A stretch of DNA of 64,000 bases from Clostridiales bacterium (lineage in GTDB: Bacteria; Bacillota; Clostridia; Oscillospirales; Oscillospiraceae), in NCBI GenBank assembly GCA_902363045.1, contig CABIYX010000011.1:1-64000 (forward strand). The letters are read 5' to 3'. The notes under the pieces are model-generated. The model had not been told where the DNA came from. It did not search any database and saw nothing but the letters and a program-made list of their open reading frames with translations. Numbering within the stretch: the stretch's first letter is position 1; every line of letters begins with the position of its first letter. The position numbers were made by a program, and so were the translations under genes. Positions 45,089 through 53,564 of the stretch are shown here, piece after piece.

Positions 45089-45139
45089 ATCAGTTGCGTT
45101 TACGAAACGATCCTCCATGGAGAAAGAGGTGAAGATACA

Positions 45140-45346
45140 ATGAAGGCAGGAATTCATCCCGACTATCAGCAGACCACCATCCGGTGCGCCTGCGGCAACG
45201 TGATCGAGACTGGTTCCACCAAGCAGGACATCCGTGTTGAAGTGTGCTCTAAGTGTCACCCCTTCTACACCGGTAAGCAGAAGATGGTGGATACCGGCGG
45301 ACGTGTCAGCCGCTTCAACAAGAAGTTTGGCCTGGACAAGAAGTAA
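45140..45346 (+). CDS. rpmE: ribosomal protein L31 (bL31, zinc-binding form)
   Basis: A 68-residue 50S protein. The zinc ligands are CAC (residues 16-18) and CSKC (residues 36-39), which mark the zinc-containing C+ form, followed by [25 protein letters not shown]. Its own promoter and terminator make it monocistronic. AGAGGTGAAG precedes the ATG. Confidence 0.98.
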   Translation: MKAGIHPDYQQTTIRCACGNVIETGSTKQDIRVEVCSKCHPFYTGKQKMVDTGGRVSRFNKKFGLDKK

Positions 45347-45356
45347 GATTGCGTCT

Positions 45357-45390
45357 CAAAAGCCGCACCGAGGTTTCGGTGCGGCTTTTT
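45357..45390 (+). terminator. terminator of rpmE
   Basis: AGCCGCACCGA / TCGGTGCGGCT followed by TTTT. Confidence 0.92.
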
Positions 45391-45466
45391 GTCATTTTTT
45401 GCCTCTCCAGACTGCCGGAGCGCTTTTCGGAATAAGCTGGAAGGAACATTGAAGGAGGTACTTGCT

Positions 45467-45967
45467 ATGCTGAAACGGATCGACCCCAAAGAAATCGGAC
45501 AGAACGTATTTTCCCTGATCGGGGAGCAGTGGATGCTCATCACCGCCGGAACGGCGGAGCGGTGCAACACCATGACCGCTTCCTGGGGCGGTCTGGGGGT
45601 GTTCTGGGGCGCGCCGGCGGCCACCTGCTATATCCGTCCCCAGCGGTACACCCGGGAGTTTGTGGACCGGGAGGAGTACTTTACGCTTGCGTTCTTTGGG
45701 GAGGAATACCGCAAGGCCCTGGCTCTGTGCGGCGGCAAGAGCGGACGTGAGGTGGATAAGGTGCGGGAGTGCGGCTTCACCGTCAAGACGGCGGAGTGCG
45801 GCGCGCCCTATTTTGAGCAGGCTCAGCTGGTGCTGGTCTGCCGCAAGCGGTACGTTCAGCCCATGGATCCGGACCGGATCCCGGAGGATGTGAAGGAGAA
45901 GTGGTATCCGGGACAGGATTACCACATCATGTATCTGGGCGAGATCGTGGAGGCGTACCAGAGATAA
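45467..45967 (+). CDS. flavin reductase-like domain protein
   Basis: A 166-residue protein of the FMN-binding split-barrel type. Features are WMLITAGTAERCNTMTASWGGLGVFWGAPAATCYIRPQRYTREFV and YFTLAFFGEEY, which fit the family that reduces or carries flavin. The start is the ATG at 45467 with AAGGAGGT 7 bases upstream; a 26-codon upstream extension reads through the rpmE terminator region and is not used. It probably uses FMN, but a partner oxygenase is not visible and none is expected in an anaerobe; it may be a flavoredoxin-type electron carrier. Confidence 0.82.
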   Translation: MLKRIDPKEIGQNVFSLIGEQWMLITAGTAERCNTMTASWGGLGVFWGAPAATCYIRPQRYTREFVDREEYFTLAFFGEEYRKALALCGGKSGREVDKVRECGFTVKTAECGAPYFEQAQLVLVCRKRYVQPMDPDRIPEDVKEKWYPGQDYHIMYLGEIVEAYQR

Positions 45968-46030
45968 CAGGCGCCGCGGACGGGAGCAAGCGCTCCCCGC
46001 CGCGAAAAATCAGATCCTGTGGGAGGATGT

Positions 46031-47320
46031 ATGACCCAGAACGATTTACAAGTGAAGAAGAACCGGGCGGTTCTGGTGGGCCTGTGGGCCCACCGGCTGT
46101 CCGTGGAGGAGAACGCTACGGAAGAAACCATGGAGGAACTGGCCGACCTGCTGGAGACGGCGGGAGGCGAGTGTGTGGGGACCGTTCTTCAGTCCAAGGA
46201 CAGCCCCGACCCGCGCACCTTCATCGGCGAGGGCAAGGTGGCGGAGGTCCGGGAGCTGGTCCGGGCGATGGACGCGGACATGGTGATCTTTGACAACAGC
46301 CTGTCCCCCTCCCAGCAGCGGGTACTCAGCGAGGAGCTGAAGGTGGCTGTGATGGACCGCTCCGCCCTGATCCTGGACATCTTTGCCCAGCGGGCCCGCA
46401 CCCGGGAGGGGCGGCTCCAGGTGGAACTGGCCCAGTATAAATATCTGTTGCCCCGGCTGCTGGGGATGTGGACCCATCTGGAGCGGCAGGAGGGCGCCAT
46501 CGGCACCCGCGGCCCCGGCGAGACCCAGCTGGAGACCGACCGGCGGCATATCCACAGAAAGATCGCCAAGCTGGAGGACGAGCTGCGGGACGTGCGCCGG
46601 GTGCGCGCCACCCAGCGGGAGCGGCGGATCAAAAACGAGGTGCCGGTGGTGGCCATTGTGGGCTATACCAACGCGGGCAAGTCCACTTTGTTGAACAAGC
46701 TGACCGGGGCGGAGATCCCGGCCAACAACCGGCTGTTCGACACCCTGGACACCACCACCCGCACCCTGGAGATCTCGGACACCTGCACGGTGCTCCTGTC
46801 TGACACGGTAGGCTTTATCCGCAAGCTGCCCCACCATCTGGTGGAGGCATTCAAGGCCACTCTGGAGGAGCTCTCCTTTGCCGACCTGCTGCTCCATGTC
46901 ATCGACGCGTCCAACCCCGAGTGGCGGGAGCAGGCGGCGGTGGTGGATCAGCTCATCCACGAACTGGGGGCTGACCAGACCCCTAGGCTGGAGGTATTCA
47001 ACAAGTGCGACCTGTGGACGGGGGAGATCCGTCCCCATGGGGAGAACATTGTCTCCATTTCCGCCCGCACCGGCGAGGGGCTCCCCGCCCTGCTGGAGGC
47101 TATTGGGCAGCGGCTGGACAGCGGGGTGAAGCGGGTGACCATCCACCTGCCCTATGACAAGGGCGGGCTGCTGGACCGGCTGTACCAGGAGGCCAAGGTG
47201 GAGCAGGTAGACTATGGAGAGACCATCGATGTGGTCGCCGTCTGCACCCCCAGGACCATCGGCCAGCTGGGCCCGCTGGTGGAGGGCTGGCAGCCCCACA
47301 GGGAGCCTTGGGAAAGTTAG
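46031..47320 (+). CDS. hflX: GTPase HflX
   Basis: A 429-residue ribosome-binding GTPase that splits stalled or heat-damaged 70S ribosomes. The HflX N-domain has DPRTFIGEGKVAEV, IFDNSLSPSQQRVLSEEL and DRSALILDIFAQRARTREGRLQVELAQ. The G domain has VGYTNAGKSTLLNKLTG, DTLDTTTR, LSDTVGFIRKLPHHLV and NKCD. The start is the ATG at 46031, with GGGAGG in front; an earlier in-frame GTG at 46019 lies at that site and has none of its own. Confidence 0.95.
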   Translation: MTQNDLQVKKNRAVLVGLWAHRLSVEENATEETMEELADLLETAGGECVGTVLQSKDSPDPRTFIGEGKVAEVRELVRAMDADMVIFDNSLSPSQQRVLSEELKVAVMDRSALILDIFAQRARTREGRLQVELAQYKYLLPRLLGMWTHLERQEGAIGTRGPGETQLETDRRHIHRKIAKLEDELRDVRRVRATQRERRIKNEVPVVAIVGYTNAGKSTLLNKLTGAEIPANNRLFDTLDTTTRTLEISDTCTVLLSDTVGFIRKLPHHLVEAFKATLEELSFADLLLHVIDASNPEWREQAAVVDQLIHELGADQTPRLEVFNKCDLWTGEIRPHGENIVSISARTGEGLPALLEAIGQRLDSGVKRVTIHLPYDKGGLLDRLYQEAKVEQVDYGETIDVVAVCTPRTIGQLGPLVEGWQPHREPWES

Positions 47321-47411
47321 GAATTAGAAGTTAGGAATTAAGGATGGGCGGTTTTTCGGTGTGGATGGGATCCGCGCAGAAAGGCCGCCCTGTTTTACAA
47401 AGGGAGGCGCT

Positions 47412-47963
47412 ATGACCATATTGACCACGCCCCGGCTGCTGCTCCGGCCCTTCAGGGAGGGGGACGCGGCGGAGCTGTATGACTATGCCAAGGACCCCAG
47501 GGTGGGGCCCATCGCGGGGTGGCCGCCCCACACCAGCGTGGAGAACAGCCTGGAGATCATCCGGACGGTATTTTCGGCTCCCAACGTGTTCGCGGTGGCA
47601 GACCGGGAGAGCGGCCGGGTGATCGGCTCGGCCGGCTTTGTGGGAGAGCACCGAAACGAGCTGCCAGGTCCGGACGATGAGCTGGGCTATGCCCTCAGCC
47701 CCGCCTTCTGGGGCCGGGGCCTGATCCCGGAGGCGTCCAGGGCTCTGATCCGCTGGGGCTTTACGGAGCTGGGACTGGGGATCATCTGGTGCAATCACTA
47801 CGACGGAAACGCCAGATCCCGCCGGGTCATTGAGAAGTGCGGCTTCCGCTATCAGTTTTCCGAGGAGACCGACGTCCCCCTTTTGGGAGAGCGGCGGCTG
47901 ACCCATTTTTTTGCTCTCACCCGGCCGCAGTGGGCCGCAGATGGGGGAGAGGACGAGCTGTAA
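47412..47963 (+). CDS. GNAT N-acetyltransferase, RimJ/RimL-like
   Basis: A 183-residue acetyltransferase. It has TPRLLLRPFREGDAAELYDYAKDPRV at the start, as in RimJ/RimL and ribosomal-protein or small-molecule acetylases, then DDELGYALSPAFWGRGLIPEA (acetyl-CoA loop) and NARSRRVIEKCGFRY. The ATG at 47412 has AAGGGAGG 6 bases before it; an upstream in-frame ATG is rejected. A GTTAGGAATTAG-type repeat (47317-47341) lies just before it. Substrate unknown. Confidence 0.88.
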   Translation: MTILTTPRLLLRPFREGDAAELYDYAKDPRVGPIAGWPPHTSVENSLEIIRTVFSAPNVFAVADRESGRVIGSAGFVGEHRNELPGPDDELGYALSPAFWGRGLIPEASRALIRWGFTELGLGIIWCNHYDGNARSRRVIEKCGFRYQFSEETDVPLLGERRLTHFFALTRPQWAADGGEDEL

Positions 47964-47966
47964 TAG

Positions 47967-48013
47967 ATACAGCCCCCTTTGGAGTGCCTGGAGTGCTCCG
48001 GAGGGGGCTGTAT
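47967..48013. terminator. shared hairpin between convergent genes
   Basis: ATACAGCCCCCT / AGGGGGCTGTAT with a 23-base loop between the GNAT gene and the convergent minus-strand gene. No long T-run. Confidence 0.65.
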
Positions 48014-48014
48014 G

Positions 48015-48578
48015 CTATGTGGGGGCGGCCATCAGACCGTCCAGAGGGCCCTGGTGGACCGCTTGCAGGGCGGACAGGCGGCAGAAGTCGGCGGGACGTA
48101 CTAGGTCGGGGTTTTTCCAAAGCTCCACCGCGCCGCACTCCTCCAGCAGCGTGGCCACGAACTGGGAGCAGAAGTAGTGGTTCTTCCGGCGGAGCGGGTG
48201 GTTGAAGCAGCAGGACAGCGCGCCCAGCAGATTGTAGTGATAGCGCTCCCGCTGGCAGTACATTCCGGAGAGTTGCCGCCGGAGACGGCGGTAGACCGGG
48301 TCGGAGACCTTCAGTTCGTAGAGACAGCAGGGGATTCGCCGGTTCCTGACACTCGGACGCTCCTCCACCAGGCCGGCGGGAAGGGCGAAGTGCTCGTACT
48401 TGCGGGCGAAGCTGTAAAAGGGCCCGGAGGGGCCGTCCAGGCCGATGGAGGCATGGGTATAGCAGTCGGAGGTGACCAGGTGAATGAGCCGGGAGAACCA
48501 GGTCCCGGAGCGGGTGAGAAGGATGTAAATGGAGCAGTCCTGCGCGCTTTGGAGTGTGGCAGAAGGAGAAGTGGCCAT
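48015..48578 (-). CDS. permuted NlpC/P60-like (YiiX/YebB-type) hydrolase
   Basis: A 187-residue protein. A His in YTHASIGLDG (near residue 41) and a later Cys in NHYFCSQFVATLLEECG (near residue 140) occur in the reversed order typical of circularly permuted papain-fold enzymes such as YiiX/YebB. These are predicted amidases, acyltransferases or thioesterases. No signal peptide or membrane helix is visible. The ATG at 48578 has AAAGGGGGG 7 bases upstream. It is a single-gene unit convergent with the GNAT gene. The catalytic role is inferred from motif order. Confidence 0.75.
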   Translation of the reverse strand: MATSPSATLQSAQDCSIYILLTRSGTWFSRLIHLVTSDCYTHASIGLDGPSGPFYSFARKYEHFALPAGLVEERPSVRNRRIPCCLYELKVSDPVYRRLRRQLSGMYCQRERYHYNLLGALSCCFNHPLRRKNHYFCSQFVATLLEECGAVELWKNPDLVRPADFCRLSALQAVHQGPLDGLMAAPT

Positions 48579-48735
48579 CAAAACGCCCCCCTTTCTTTGT
48601 ACTCAGGATACCAGACAGAGTATAAAGAACGTTGAAGAGAAGATTAAGGTTTTCTAAAATCGTGTCCGATGAATGGACCTCAGATCAGGCTATGAGGGGA
48701 GCGGGGAAAAAATCCCACAGGGTACAGGAAAAGGA

Positions 48736-48767
48736 CAGAAGGACGCGCCATAAGGCGCGCCCTTCTG
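48736..48767 (-). terminator. terminator of the secreted protein gene
   Basis: CAGAAGG(G/A)CGCGCC arms around a short loop, followed on the minus strand by TCCTTTTCC. Confidence 0.65.
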
Positions 48768-48805
48768 CCAAAAATCAAAGAGGATGTCGGAAATATCAAG
48801 TGGGA

Positions 48806-49426
48806 TCAGGTCAGATCGGTGATCACATAGCCGAACATACTGTCCCGGGGACTGAGCGTTACTTGGAAATCCCGCAGGAGGCTGCCGTCCTCCAGGGAGT
48901 TGAGCTGCCCCGTGAGGACTACGGCGCCGCTGGCCAGCGTAATGGGGGTCTGAAGGACCACTTCAGCCAGGCCCTCGTCACCGCGGGCGAGGTGGTAGGA
49001 GTCGTCAGAAGCCTGATAGCGGATCCGCTGGGAGATGGGGGCGGGGATGCCGGGCAGCTGTTCCACCTGGGGGTAGAGGGCCGCGGCATAGTCCTGGACC
49101 ATCTCAGAGGGGAGAATCAGGGTGTCGTCCGTGAGCTCCGCCCGCTCGTCCATCTGACCGTACAGGCTGAGCATATAGTACAGGCTGGTCCACAAAAATT
49201 CGCTGTCCTCCGGCGCGTATTCCAGGCCGTTCTCCGTCATGGCCAGCACCAGGGAATGGACCGCGGGGTACATGGCCTGGGCCGCATCGGCCTGGGCGGG
49301 GATGTTGCCGTGGACCTCCTCCACAGAGAGGTCGATGGGGGGCGTCTGCTGCTCCGCGGAGGCGGCGCTCCCAAGCGGCAGAGCGAGGATGGTCAGGATG
49401 GTCAGGGAAGCCAGAAGCTTTTTCAC
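48806..49426 (-). CDS. secreted hypothetical protein
   Basis: A 206-residue protein with a signal peptide (MKKLLASLTILTILALPLGSAASA, cleavage after ASA near residue 24). The mature part is acidic, with LEYAPEDSEFLWTSLYYMLSLYGQ and a C-terminal region VVLTGQLNSLEDGSLLRDFQVTLSPRDSMFGYVITDL. I do not recognise a family. The ribosome site AAAGGAGGGG precedes the start (GTG by my reading of the minus strand). A good promoter lies upstream. Confidence 0.72.
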   Translation of the reverse strand: MKKLLASLTILTILALPLGSAASAEQQTPPIDLSVEEVHGNIPAQADAAQAMYPAVHSLVLAMTENGLEYAPEDSEFLWTSLYYMLSLYGQMDERAELTDDTLILPSEMVQDYAAALYPQVEQLPGIPAPISQRIRYQASDDSYHLARGDEGLAEVVLQTPITLASGAVVLTGQLNSLEDGSLLRDFQVTLSPRDSMFGYVITDLT

Positions 49427-49465
49427 AGCAGGCCCCTCCTTTCTTATCTGGTATGGACTAAGTAT

Positions 49466-49494
49466 ATCATGTCACACTGTCATTCTCTTGTCAA
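49466..49494 (-). promoter_or_regulatory. promoter of the secreted protein gene
   Basis: On the minus strand TTGACA (49494-49489), 17 bases, CATGAT (49471-49466). Confidence 0.7.
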
Positions 49495-49700
49495 AGCGAT
49501 TACATAGAAATGAAAAAGTGGTTACAAAATGATTGCATTGGGGGACAAAATGCTTTGGATTTCTGAAAAAATCTATAAAAAGCTCCTTTTGACGCCCAAA
49601 AAAGGGGGATGTGCCCCATTTCGGCTCAAAGCCCGGCGCCCATAAAGTGGGCAGCCCCGGCGGAGTGAGCGGACCCACCCCGCCGGGGCCGGTCATGGGA

Positions 49701-49883
49701 TCACATTCCCATGGCGTCGGTCAGGGTCTCCACCGCATCAGACACCGACTTGGCCGCCCGGTGGGCGGCCCGCTTGATCTCCCGGCGGGAGGGGGCCATA
49801 GTCATGCCGATGGCCGTGCCCGCTGCCAGGCCGGCCGCCATTCCGGCAAAAAACCGCCCACAGCCGCATTCAGTTCCGTTCAT
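49701..49883 (-). CDS. small YtxH-like protein
   Basis: A 60-residue protein beginning NGTECGCGRFFAGMAAGLAAGTAIGMTMAPSRREIKRAAHRAAK. The Gly/Ala-rich hydrophobic stretch followed by a basic amphipathic helix is the pattern of YtxH-type small proteins, which sit at the membrane. AGGAG lies 11 bases before the ATG. GCCCCGGCGG / CCGCCGGGGC arms near 49652-49688 follow it. Function unknown. Confidence 0.65.
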   Translation of the reverse strand: MNGTECGCGRFFAGMAAGLAAGTAIGMTMAPSRREIKRAAHRAAKSVSDAVETLTDAMGM

Positions 49884-49996
49884 GCTCTGCTCACTCCTTT
49901 TGCGTCATGTCCTGCTGTTGATCTGTTCCACCGGCCGCCCCAGAGCGGGATACAGCCGGTTCCTTTTTATTCTTTCCCCTTCTGCGGAAAAATGCG

Positions 49997-50025
49997 TTGC
50001 TAAATCCTGCTGGTTCCGCTATAAT
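49997..50025 (+). promoter_or_regulatory. promoter of the pyr operon
   Basis: TTGCTA (49997-50002), 17 bases, TATAAT (50020-50025). A leader of about 85 bases follows, with GGGCCGATCGGCCC near 50080-50093 and a T-run six bases later, which could be a weak attenuator. No PyrR-binding consensus was found. Confidence 0.72.
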
Positions 50026-50117
50026 TTAACGTAACGGAGTTTGCCCATTTTTGCGGCAGCCCTTTCGTTTTACCACACGGGCCGATCGGCCCTGCCTATT
50101 TTTGGAGGAACCATGCA

Positions 50118-51401
50118 ATGAAACTTCTGATTCAGAACGGCCGGGTGGTGGACCCGGTGAATGGGACAGTCTCCATTCTGGACCTGTACGTCGAGAATGG
50201 AAAGGTGCTCCAGCTGGAGAAGGACATTCAGACGGAGGCTGACCGGGTGATCGATGCCACCGGGCTGGTGGTCTGTCCCGGGCTGGTGGACCTGCACGTC
50301 CATCTCCGGGACCCGGGCCTGACCTATAAAGAGGACATCTTTACCGGAACGGCCGCCGCTGCCCGGGGGGGAGTGACCTCCTTGGCCTGTATGGCCAACA
50401 CCGATCCGGTGGTGGACAGCCCGGAGCAGATCCAGTATATCCGCGAGAAGGCCGGCCAGGCCAACGGGGTCCATGTCTATCCTGTGGGCGCGGTCTCCGT
50501 GGGCCTGCGGGGGGAGGAGCTCACCGACGCGGACGCGTTGAAAAAGGCCGGTGCCGCCGCTCTGTCCGACGACGGCTGTAATGTGGACAATGCCAATCTG
50601 ATGCGGGACGCCCTGATCCACGCCAAGCGGGTGGAGCTGCCCATCCTGTGCCACTGTGAGGACACCTCCATGGTGGGTAACCGGGCGGTGAATGAGGGGA
50701 GCGTCTCCCGCCAGCTGTGGATGGAGGGCCGCCCCGCCATCGCGGAGGAGATCGTGGTCATGCGGGACGCCATGCTGGCGGAGGAGACCGGCGCCCACGT
50801 CCACATCTGCCATGTGTCCACCGCCAAGTCGGTGGACATCATCCGCCGGATGAAGAAGCGGGGGGTGGCCCTCACCTGTGAGACCTGTCCCCAGTACTTT
50901 ACCCTCACCGAGGATGAGATCCTCACCCGGGGGGCGCTGGCCCGGATCAACCCCCCTCTGCGCACCGCTAAGGACATCAAGGGCATCATCGCGGGCCTGA
51001 AGGACGGCACCATCGACGCCATCGCCACCGACCACGCCCCCCACTCCGCCGAGGAGAAGGCCCGTCCCCTGGCCAAGGCCCCCAGCGGCATGATCGGGCT
51101 GGAGACCTCTCTGGCCATTGCCCTGACGGAGCTTTACCACACCGGGCGGATGAAGCTGCCCGACCTGATCCGCCGCATGACCTATAACCCCGCCTCCATT
51201 CTCCGCCTGGGCACCAAGGGGCGGCTGTCCCTGGGCAGCGACGCCGACATCACGATTTTCGACCCGGAGGAGGAGTGGACCATCGACCCGGAGCAGTTCG
51301 CCTCCAAGGCCCGGAACACCCCCTTCGCGGACCGGAAGGTGAAGGGCCGCGTGAAGTATACCATCGTGTCCGGGAACGTGATTTATCAGGATAATATGTG
51401 A
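50118..51401 (+). CDS. pyrC: dihydroorotase
   Basis: A 427-residue amidohydrolase that closes carbamoyl-aspartate to dihydroorotate. Zinc ligands are in DLHVHLRDPGLTYKED near residue 58, a Lys/Asp region and His in HICHVSTAKSVD, and the catalytic Asp in ATDHAPHSAEEK near 304. TLTHG-like loops give way to GLETSLAIALTEL. It is the class I (PyrC type with D-H-A-P-H) form. GGAGG precedes the ATG by 10 bases. pyrB and pyrE are not in this window, so the operon is partial here. Confidence 0.97.
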   Translation: MKLLIQNGRVVDPVNGTVSILDLYVENGKVLQLEKDIQTEADRVIDATGLVVCPGLVDLHVHLRDPGLTYKEDIFTGTAAAARGGVTSLACMANTDPVVDSPEQIQYIREKAGQANGVHVYPVGAVSVGLRGEELTDADALKKAGAAALSDDGCNVDNANLMRDALIHAKRVELPILCHCEDTSMVGNRAVNEGSVSRQLWMEGRPAIAEEIVVMRDAMLAEETGAHVHICHVSTAKSVDIIRRMKKRGVALTCETCPQYFTLTEDEILTRGALARINPPLRTAKDIKGIIAGLKDGTIDAIATDHAPHSAEEKARPLAKAPSGMIGLETSLAIALTELYHTGRMKLPDLIRRMTYNPASILRLGTKGRLSLGSDADITIFDPEEEWTIDPEQFASKARNTPFADRKVKGRVKYTIVSGNVIYQDNM

Positions 51402-51449
51402 GATCCGGGAGGCGGCGGGGCCGCTGCCCCGCCGCGCCCACGCCGGATC
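51402..51449. repeat. nested hairpin between pyrC and pyrF
   Basis: GCGGCGGGGC / GCCCCGCCGC around CGCT, nested in GATCCGG / CCGGATC. No T-run, so probably an mRNA processing or stability hairpin. Confidence 0.7.
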
Positions 51450-51477
51450 AAAGGAACAGAAAGAGAGGAAGAGATCC

Positions 51478-52404
51478 ATGTCTTTTGACGTATTGCAGGA
51501 GAAAATCATTGCCAAGCAGAACCCCACTGTGGCCGGGCTGGACGCCCGCATCGAGTATGTGCCCGAGCACATCCGCAAGGCCGCCTTTGCCCAGCACGGG
51601 GTGGGACTGAAGGGGGCCTGCGAGGCCATCTGGCAGTTCAACGTGGGGCTGATCGACGCGCTGTGCGACGTGGTGCCCGCTGTCAAGCCCCAGAGCGCCT
51701 ACTATGAGAACCTGGGCTGGCAGGGGATGGAGATGCTGGAGCGCACCATCCGCTATGCCAAGGAGAAGGGGCTGTTTGTCATTGCCGACATCAAGCGGGG
51801 CGACATCGGCTCCACCGCAGCCGCCTATGCCGAGGGCTGGCTGTCCGGCGCGCCCATTGAGGGGCAGGTGTTCAAGTCCTTTGACGCCGACTGCGTCACC
51901 CTCAACGGCTATATGGGCTCCGATTCCATCAAGCCCTTCCTGGAGGCCGCCAAGGGGGAGGACAAGTGCGCCTTTGTGCTGGTCAAGACCTCCAATCCCG
52001 GCTCCGGTGAGTTGCAGGACCTGAAGATCGCCGACGGCCGCACCATCTATGAGGCCATGGGCGAGCTCAACGAGTCCATCGCCGCCGGCACCGAGGGCCA
52101 GTACGGCTTCACCATGGCGGGTGCCGTCACCGGAGCCACCTATCCGGAGCAGATCCAGGATTTACGGGCCCGGCTTCCTCATACGTTCTTCCTGGTACCC
52201 GGCTACGGAGCCCAGGGGGGCACCGCCGAGGATGTGAAGTACGCCTTCAACGAGAAGGGCCACGGGGCCATCGTCAACTCCTCCCGGGGCATCATGTGTG
52301 CCTGGAAAAAGACCGGTGGAGACGGACACGATTTCCAGGAGGCTGCGAGAAACGCCGCCATCGCCATGAAGGAGGACATCGCCCGGTTCGTGACCATCCA
52401 GTAA
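51478..52404 (+). CDS. pyrF: orotidine 5'-phosphate decarboxylase (long, type 2)
   Basis: A 308-residue enzyme that makes UMP from OMP. The catalytic motif is VIADIKRGDIGSTAAAYAEGW near residue 102, with substrate loops VKPQSAYYE and KTSNPGSGELQD. The length and motifs place it in the longer type 2 group rather than the 230-residue type. The ribosome site AGAGGAAG precedes the ATG. It follows pyrC by 76 bases that hold a hairpin. Confidence 0.96.
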   Translation: MSFDVLQEKIIAKQNPTVAGLDARIEYVPEHIRKAAFAQHGVGLKGACEAIWQFNVGLIDALCDVVPAVKPQSAYYENLGWQGMEMLERTIRYAKEKGLFVIADIKRGDIGSTAAAYAEGWLSGAPIEGQVFKSFDADCVTLNGYMGSDSIKPFLEAAKGEDKCAFVLVKTSNPGSGELQDLKIADGRTIYEAMGELNESIAAGTEGQYGFTMAGAVTGATYPEQIQDLRARLPHTFFLVPGYGAQGGTAEDVKYAFNEKGHGAIVNSSRGIMCAWKKTGGDGHDFQEAARNAAIAMKEDIARFVTIQ

Positions 52405-52448
52405 ATGTGCTTGTTCCGGCAAACTTTGTGAGCTGCAAGGAGGACAAT

Positions 52449-52868
52449 ATGGAAGAGACACGCACCCGGAGCTGCCCAAGCTGTGGAGCGGAGATGGAAT
52501 GCAAACTGCAAAATTTCTCCATTGGAGCCGACGGCGGCGGCGGTCTATGGACCCTGCTGGCCGACCAGTATGAGGTGGATTTGTATGCCTGCCCTGCGTG
52601 CGGTAAGGTCGAACTGTATACTGCTGCATTTTCCGAAGAGCCGAAGCCTGCACCCTACTGGTGTGAGCACTGTCAGGAAGAACGGGAGGATCAGCTCTGC
52701 CCGGTCTGCGGACAGGTGGGGCTGTTGATGGAGGAGCATCTTCGGAATTTGGAACAGGCTGAGCAAATCCAAAGCGGCTCTGTCGTCCAAGAGAACGGCG
52801 CTCAGCCGGAGGAGCGTTCGGGATTCCGTTTTCCCTGGCAGAAAAAGAAGGTCCCCTGGGAGAAGTAG
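52449..52868 (+). CDS. zinc-ribbon protein 1 of a paralogous pair in the pyr operon
   Basis: A 139-residue protein with CPSCGAEM (residues 10-13 ligands), the segment LQNFSIGADGGGGLWTLL and YEVDLYACPACGKVELYTA, a third pair WCEHCQEE and a fourth LCPVCGQVG. It ends FPWQKKKVPWEK. The same core and tail recur in the next gene. AAGGAGG lies 6 bases before the ATG; the much longer frame upstream overlaps pyrF and is not used. Function unknown; probably binds two zinc ions. Confidence 0.75.
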   Translation: MEETRTRSCPSCGAEMECKLQNFSIGADGGGGLWTLLADQYEVDLYACPACGKVELYTAAFSEEPKPAPYWCEHCQEEREDQLCPVCGQVGLLMEEHLRNLEQAEQIQSGSVVQENGAQPEERSGFRFPWQKKKVPWEK

Positions 52869-52901
52869 CAGGAGCTTTCAAAGTGAACAGGAGGGATTTT
52901 G

Positions 52902-53498
52902 ATGGCAAACTGCATCCTGTGCGGCCAGAAGGTTGGGTTTCTGGACCGGAAGAACTATATGTTTCACGGCGTGGCACAGACGTTGTGCATCGGCTGTACC
53001 GCCCGGCTGGACAACGCCTTGCCTCAGGAGCGGGAGGAGCTGCTCCGGCAGATGCTGGACTCCCCGGATCTGGAGGACGGGGAGCGCATCCGGGCCGACT
53101 TGAACACCGGAAAGCACTGTCCCGCCTGCGGCGGGACGCTGGAACGGCGGCTGCGGAAGTTCTCCATCGGCGCGGACGGCTATGGGGGATTGACCTCCAT
53201 AGGTCTGGAACAGTTTGAAGTGGACCTGTATGTCTGTTCCAAGTGCCGCAGGGTGGAGCTGTATGCCGCCGAGCCTGAGGAGCCCCTCCGGACGGAGCGG
53301 GAGGACCAGGTGACCTGCCCGGTGTGCGGCACCAGGCACAGCGCTCTGTGCGGCTGCCCCACCTGCGCGGTACAGGCCGCGTACACACCCCACGCCGCCC
53401 GGTCTGAGCAGAAGCAGAGTCCGGAGCCCGCCCCTGCGCCGGAGCGGGAAAAGCATACCTTTCCCTGGCAGAAAAAGAAGGTCCCCTGGGAGAAGTGA
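52902..53498 (+). CDS. zinc-ribbon protein 2 of a paralogous pair in the pyr operon
   Basis: A 198-residue protein. An extra N-terminal zinc module (CILCGQK and CIGCTAR) is followed by the shared core CPACGGTLERRLRKFSIGADGYGG and FEVDLYVCSKCRRVELYAAE, then CPVCGTRHSALCGCPTC. It ends with the identical tail FPWQKKKVPWEK. GGAGGG precedes the ATG at 52902 by 6 bases. It lies 33 bases after the first copy and 66 bases before pyrK, so it is cotranscribed. Function unknown. Confidence 0.75.
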   Translation: MANCILCGQKVGFLDRKNYMFHGVAQTLCIGCTARLDNALPQEREELLRQMLDSPDLEDGERIRADLNTGKHCPACGGTLERRLRKFSIGADGYGGLTSIGLEQFEVDLYVCSKCRRVELYAAEPEEPLRTEREDQVTCPVCGTRHSALCGCPTCAVQAAYTPHAARSEQKQSPEPAPAPEREKHTFPWQKKKVPWEK

Positions 53499-53564
53499 GC
53501 GATTCCCAGGGCGGTTTGAGAAGGCTCTGTTCTGACAGGGCGATAAAGAAAGCGGTGATCGATC

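Noticed and set aside
47321..47411. Gene or riboswitch before the GNAT gene
   Set aside because: Only GTTAGGAATTAG-type repeats and a loose GGGCGG / CCGCCC pairing are present; no conserved element or ORF with a ribosome site beyond the GNAT start.
48582..48805. Possible gene between the YiiX-like and the secreted protein genes
   Set aside because: Only the terminator at 48736-48767 is clear. Frames here have no ribosome site or recognisable product.
49884..50117. PyrR-controlled attenuator before pyrC
   Set aside because: A short hairpin and T-run exist, but no PyrR-binding loop consensus or antiterminator was found.
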